A stretch of 64,000 nucleotides of DNA. It comes from Gerris lacustris (taxonomy: Eukaryota > Arthropoda > Insecta > Hemiptera > Gerridae). Below, piece after piece: positions 59,749 through 64,000 of the stretch. The position numbers and the translations under genes were made by a program. The notes under the pieces were generated by a model that did not search any database, was not told the origin of the DNA, and saw only the letters and a program-made list of their open reading frames with translations. Position 1 is the stretch's first letter. Every line of letters begins with the position of its first letter. Location: the NCBI GenBank assembly GCA_951217055.1, contig OX578278.1, positions 46,637,574 through 46,701,573 on the forward strand, read 5' to 3'.

Positions 59749-62700
59749 CTAAAAATAAAAATAAAATAACATTAAATGGGCAAAACCTATTTCCTGATAT
59801 TAATTAATAAATAAAAGTAGAATAGCAATTATTTTTAAAGCAAATAAAATTATAAGGAAAAACTTAATTCTTGAAATGAATTCAATATAAATACATACAA
59901 ATATAATATAGCAAATTAAAAAATACAAGTTAAATTAAGTTAACCACACCACCAAACAACGAAATATATACATAAAATAATAATAAGAAAGTTATATTTA
60001 TTTTTAAAATTTATTGAATCTTAAATTCGGAAATTTAAAAAGGCTTTGTCAAAATGTTAACTATTTATTTTTAAAGTAATCATGTCACCTATTTGAATTA
60101 GTCCAAAAACAAAAATATACCATTTTTTAAAACTTCTGCTAATTCTAGTCAGCAAGAAATTGCACAATAATTTTTATTAAGCAAGAAATTGCACTATCTA
60201 CACACTAACACTGAATTTATTATATCTACACATTCATCTGAGGAGAAGTGAATGGGTTAAGGGGTCTAATATGAGCGGCCCTCTTCCTTAATCCCTTTAA
60301 TAACCCCTGAAAAGTGGATGTTTTTATGTGTTCAACACTTCTAACCCTCCAAACATACATAACCCCTCCCCTTAAGTCATTGCAAAATCTTAAAACAATG
60401 ATTTTATTACACATAGAGAAGTAAAAGAAAAAAATAATAGATAGTACTAGTATCTTTATAACCATCTCTAGGATATTAGTGAGCGTTTTATTAGTATTGA
60501 TTAAATTAACCAGAGCTACAGTAAAAAATTGTATTATTTGCCAATACAGTAGAACCTCGATAAGAAGTGTCTCAAGGGGATTAGGGAAACAGTCTTGTTA
60601 TCGAGGTGCTCTTTTTGTTGAGGGTCGTGTTATCAAGGTTATTTTGGCTATCAGTCATGTTATCGAGGATAATGGCAGGGTTTTTAAGTCTCAACTTGTT
60701 CAAGGTCGACCCATTCCTGTATAGAGTCGTGTTATAGAGGATGACTTTTCAAAACAACTTGTTATAGAGGTTCTGAGTTACAATGTGAATTAGAAAGAAT
60801 CTGTGTTATAGAGGTTGTTTGAATAATAATAGTTGTGTTATAGAGGTTAATTTAACATTATGTGTTATGGCAATCTCAAGGGGATTTGAAAATTGTACTT
60901 GTAATTGAGGTTGTCGTGTTATTGAGGGTCGTGTAAGAGAGGTTCTACTGTATTAAAATAGTGAACACTTGGAGGCTCTGCCCTCTATCCTAGAGAATAC
61001 AGTGTTTGGGGAGCTATCTGCCCCACCCCACCAAAGGACAGCTATATGTAAAAGCATAGAGCATTACATTGAGCTTATGAATTACTAGATAATATTTAAT
61101 TATAATGGAATGAATATATTACCGTTTAAATTGATAAATAAAATCGTACAATAACACTCAAAAACTTTCCATTCTCCTTATAAAATAACAAAAAGCAACT
61201 AATACTTTACAACTTCAAAGATGTAATAAATAAAATAACTATAAGAGACTATAATATAATAAAAATAATGTTTATATAATAAAAATAATGCTCTACAAAT
61301 AAAAATACATATTTTTTATTTACCAAAATGTCTCATGATTATTTCACAATTAGGGTTAACAGAAGTACCTGAAACATTGTTTGGTTGAACAGTAGGGTGG
61401 GGGAGTATTCCGTTTGGAAACAAGGGCGGAGGGTTTTCAATACAAGAATTGGTAACATATGTTCCTCCTTTAGTAGGTGAACATGTTGAAGATGCATTAT
61501 CTGAAGCATAGATATTTTTGTTTCCTTTATCATTTAGCAACGAGTTAAAACATTCTATACTAAAGTCTGCAGCAGTTTTGCCGCAAGCTAAAGATTTTTC
61601 ATCTTCGATTAGCATTAAATCACCTTTATTAGGTAGAGTTCTTCCCCAAGAAAGAGCTGAAAAAGATAAGTAAATAAAGGTTTGAAGTGAACAAAGATTG
61701 CTATAATTAAAATAAACAAAAAGTTTAAATTAATAATTACAAACCAATATGTGTCAACAAAAGATTGTCTGTAAACGGACAGGCAAAGGAAGGTAGTGCA
61801 CTCCATCACAAGACCTCCTGTAAAATGCAATTGAACATAAAAAACTGAATGTTCAAAAAAGTTTAGTCCATTTGAATCAATATATTATATTTCATTTTAA
61901 TTAATCATTTTAATGCATACACTGATTAACGTTAAGTGATGACTCACATTGTGGATTATTATAGTCACTGAACTCACCTTGATATTTGAAATTGCAAGTG
62001 AAAATGAAAATCCACTACATCAAAGCCATAAGAATTAACAAGATTCTTAGTAAACAAATTAGCTTCCATAATGTGAAACCTAAGAGATCGTTCCATAAAT
62101 TCAATCTGCAACCATCAATAAATAAATAATAAATACAACAGAATTTTAAATCATGTTAACCCACCCATAAAGCTGGAGTATCCCTTTTGATTAATTATTA
62201 TTTCTTACACCCAAACGTTGTGATATCATGTAGATGGTAGGAGTTAGACCAAAGACAATTTTCATAGACTATTTATTTAACAAAAAATTAAGAATAAAAC
62301 AATGGTGATAAATTTGATAGTATAAGGTTGACCAAAACTTTGACAATTAATATCTGCCTACTAGCTCATATTTGTCCCTGTAAATTCAACAAGTACAAGA
62401 TGAAACTAAGGAGGAAAAATTAATAATAGCTTGATACATTTAAAGTCAAACGTATCTAAATTGTTTACCTCATTTATATTGTTGAAAGGGGAAAATTAAA
62501 AAGTATCAGAAACCCTTCTGAAAATTCCATTTTATGCAAAAGATTTATCTAAAAGTTTAATTAAGCAATAATAGATAACATATTTTTTCAGTAACTATTA
62601 AATACAATGTGGAAATTTGCTGGCACAACAGGTGTCAAAGAATGATGGTGATTTACCTTCATCGATGAAGGTAAATTCATTTTACCTTCTAGCAAAGTTA

Positions 62701-63173
62701 CTGTTTAATTTAATATCCACATGAAAAAGACACACTATGAAATATTTCTTTAAGTTATTATATAGAGAGAGCAATATTTAATAACAGATTAATATTGAAT
62801 CTTTTCACTGTAAATATTAGCCTACCCACCCTTAAACAGTCAATTAGAAAAGATTATCTTTATATTTTAATACCAGCACTGGTTATTGTTTTTGGACAAA
62901 ATAATTTTTATTTATTAAAGTATTATTGACTATGAATAATGCATTAGGGTAAACGTAAGTTTATCTCTTTACTTTAAAAATGAGTTAAATACTTTATCAT
63001 AGAATTAATCGAATGAGACCTGTTTTATGATAAGTCCACCTCTAATAGAGTTAAGACTAATAGGGAATGCAGTGCCCCATATAAACAAAGTTCTTGCTGG
63101 TAAGCTTATCCTCAGTAATTCCATCAGCTTCACCATATTCCCTTTATACTCTTCTACCCCATTTGGACCCCAT
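59261..63173 (-). CDS. PCED1: PC-esterase domain-containing protein 1-like gene (5' end outside window)
   Basis: Five minus-strand exons (63173-63020, 62105-61978, 61817-61745, 61656-61324, 59748-59261) with GT/AG borders join into the second half of a PCED1/FAM113-type protein. This family has an SGNH/GDSL-like acyl-esterase fold; its substrate is not established. Diagnostic blocks appear in order: WGPNG..EY, LFIWGTAFPIS, IMEANLFTK, GFDVVDFHFHL, the catalytic-type DGVH, and LTHIALSWG. After the domain come about 110 residues without known motifs and a Lys/Arg/Gln-rich tail (…QLKRLQRKRRANKSNRQK…) of about 160. The exons with the start codon and the GDS serine block lie beyond base 64000. One base is missing in exon 61817-61745 for a continuous frame; all else is intact. 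The family call is from remembered vertebrate homologues. Confidence 0.85.
59749..60546. other. intron of PCED1-like gene, left part
   Basis: AT-rich intronic DNA between the last two exons; the pogo-like MITE follows on the plus-strand map. No other feature. Confidence 0.6.
60547..60950. mobile_element. pogo/Tigger-like MITE with repeated TIR core
   Basis: The ends CAGTAGAACCTCGATAA and …AGAGAGGTTCTACTG are inverted and flanked by TA (60545-60546 and 60951-60952), as in pogo-like Tc1/mariner elements. The interior carries at least eight direct copies of a GTTAT(A/C)GAGG-type motif related to the terminus itself. No transposase. Sits in the last intron of the PCED1-like gene. Confidence 0.85.
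60953..61323. other. intron of PCED1-like gene, right part
   Basis: AT-rich, with a direct repeat of taaaaataatg (61258-61290). Nothing else seen. Confidence 0.55.
61324..61656 (-). CDS. PCED1: PCED1-like exon: ALSWGRTLP to IIMRHF
   Basis: 333 bp after cttatctttttcag. Its first two bases complete the Ala codon of (HI)ALSWGRTLPNK, which closes the esterase domain (family: HVADAWGVELP). The following residues (GDLMLIEDEKSLACGKTAAD…NPPPLFPNGILPHP) are probably a flexible linker; no domain is recognised. It ends G before gtaaat, leaving one base that joins GT of the last exon as a Gly codon. Confidence 0.82.
61745..61817 (-). CDS. PCED1: PCED1-like exon with DGVH motif and one-base deficit
   Basis: 73 bp after attttacag, ending before gtttgt. 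With two bases carried in, it reads R-RSCDGVHYLPLPVRLQTIF, containing the DGVH motif with the catalytic Asp and His positions of PC-esterases (Tyr follows where Trp is usual). The frame then meets TGA. If one more T were present in the TTTT run (plus-strand AAAA at 61759-61762), the frame would continue LLTHI and join the next exon in phase (…THIALSWG). The deficit is seen directly; its cause is not known. Confidence 0.8.
61978..62105 (-). CDS. PCED1: PCED1-like exon: IEFMERS to FQIS
   Basis: 128 bp between a gatggttgcag acceptor and a strong AAG|gtgagt donor. The only open frame of the three reads IEFMERSLRFHIMEANLFTK, then NLVNSYGFDVVDFHFHLQFQ. The MEAN(F/L) and FDV(L/V)D(L/F)HFH blocks are family hallmarks just before the catalytic DGVHW region. 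Two bases are left over for the next exon. Confidence 0.88.
62106..63019. other. intron of PCED1-like gene
   Basis: AT-rich intron between the IIKQ and IEFMERS exons. It contains a short hairpin (ttaccttcatcgatgaaggtaa, 62652-62673). No other feature. Confidence 0.6.
63020..63173 (-). CDS. PCED1: PCED1-like exon: WGPNG to IIKQ
   Basis: 154 bp after a tttgtattttgtatag acceptor. The first base completes a codon from the upstream exon; then 51 codons follow without a stop, ending at CAG before gtctca, a weak donor. It encodes WGPNGVEEYKGNMVKLMELL and LFIWGTAFPIS, matching the family's (R)YGPN…Y..NLE.LF…LP…L.IW.TAMP region, where the acidic/Gly-rich loop GG(L) follows. The exon ends in phase 0, as needed by the next one. 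Confidence 0.85.
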
Positions 63174-64000
63174 CTATACAAAATACAAAAAATAAATAAA
63201 TAAATAAATGCAGTGAATAGTTAAAGGGAACTAGGTACAAGTTCTTGGCCAAACAAACAGAAATGAAAAATAATGAAGAAAAAACAATTGAAGACAGATT
63301 GGTAACAGTATGTCCTATTTTTACTCCTACCAGGGCTGTAACTACCACCCGACGGGGCCCCCGATCCTACGCCCTATTTGAATTTCAATGGGCAAAACGA
63401 AATAATGTGAATTATAAAAGCCTTTTATCAAAAAAATTTGTTTCAGGAGAGAATAATTATGGACTATTATTAAACGGTTCTTTTGAAACTAGGGGCTCCT
63501 AGACATTTACAGAAAAAGATTCAACATTTTCACGCACCAGGGGCCCCGTGGCAACGTATGACAAACGTAGTTCGCCAGTAAGTTTTTTGAGGACTATTAC
63601 ACGGTGAACTGACAAAAAACTCTGACGCTTACTCAATATATTGTTCACCTTCATCAAAGTTTTTTCCTTAAACTGTTGCGAAGAGATCGTACAAGTATAA
63701 GTTATACATATATTTATGTAGTAGCCTAACTAAATTAACCAGGAGGTAGGTGAGGATTTAGCTATAGAGGCTAAATTAGACATTTTCGATTTTGGGTCAT
63801 GCGCAAAATAAAATACTATAGATGTGGGTAAATTTGACCTCTAGAATGCATTAAAACACGTTTTGGGGGTTATTTTACAAAAAATTTCCGGGGGAGGACC
63901 CCATACCCCCCTTTTTCTGGGTGGGGGGGGGGAGGTATCCCTCGACACCACGAAGGGCCCCCAGAATAATCTTGCCCTAGGGCCAAAAAAGTGGTTTTTA
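63174..64000. other. intron with hAT-like repeat insertions
   Basis: Upstream intron of the PCED1-like gene. From 63331 a CAGGGCTGTAACTACC start with GC-rich cggggccccc begins a repeat whose other end is not visible. A CGGGGGAGGACCCC core with G runs (63889-63935) belongs to the same class as those at 9643 and 14524. No exon found; the missing 5' exons must lie beyond 64000. Confidence 0.45.

Noticed and set aside
63245..63502. 85-codon plus-strand frame near the right edge
   Set aside because: Half of it lies in the start of a hAT-like repeat and the rest in intronic AT-rich DNA; composition is not coding-like.

Overview
The window looks like nuclear DNA of an animal, most likely an arthropod (probably an insect). 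The reasons are an AT-rich base composition, an intron-bearing animal gene (PCED1-like), Jockey/I-type LINE tails, a mariner-type transposase remnant, pogo-, PIF- and hAT-like terminal-inverted-repeat elements, and tRNA- and 5S-related short repeats. The species cannot be fixed from sequence alone; an insect is an inference. There are no prokaryotic operons, rRNA genes or CRISPR arrays. About 95% of the window is intergenic or intronic DNA built from nested, mostly decayed mobile elements.

The one well-supported host gene lies at the right end on the minus strand (59261-63173). Five exons with GT/AG borders and matching phases encode the middle and C-terminal part of a PC-esterase domain protein (PCED1/FAM113 family). 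The 5' exons, including the GDS catalytic-serine block, lie beyond base 64000. Exon 61745-61817 is one base short of the frame needed by its neighbours, at a run of four T (coding strand). The rest is intact, so this is either an assembly/homopolymer error or a recent lesion. Introns of this gene carry a pogo-like MITE (60547-60950) and a hAT-like insertion (from 63331).

From the left: 1-3280 is featureless AT-rich DNA. 3288-4053 holds tRNA-like short repeats, one of them folded into a ~275-bp palindrome. 4362-13389 holds three hAT-type elements in a row, each with an exact 8-bp target-site duplication; the first still carries a decayed transposase, and the second and third share a right subterminal region. 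14568-15832 is a decayed LINE 3' end with an (ATT)n tail. 15841-18727 holds MITEs and an unusual set of palindromic hairpins. 19383-21401 is an exactly duplicated 599-bp block flanking a 5'-truncated LINE. 21690-24983 holds dispersed repeats, a 5S rRNA-like fragment and another LINE tail with poly(A).

29313-29993 is a foldback mariner-like element with a transposase remnant. 30515-30888 is a young tRNA-derived SINE with an 11-bp target duplication. 34803-35201 is a copia RNase H remnant. 37021-40382 holds tandem repeats and a ~900-bp foldback element. 42005-48445 holds further dispersed repeats, (AT)n tracts and a long-TIR element. 48446-52642 has nothing recognised. 52651-54086 is a fourth hAT-like element, and 54144-58184 holds several MITEs. 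No new multi-gene system was found. The most unusual signals are the 599-bp duplication around a LINE, hairpins with compensatory stem changes, and repeated growth of G/C homopolymers at homologous positions in repeat copies.
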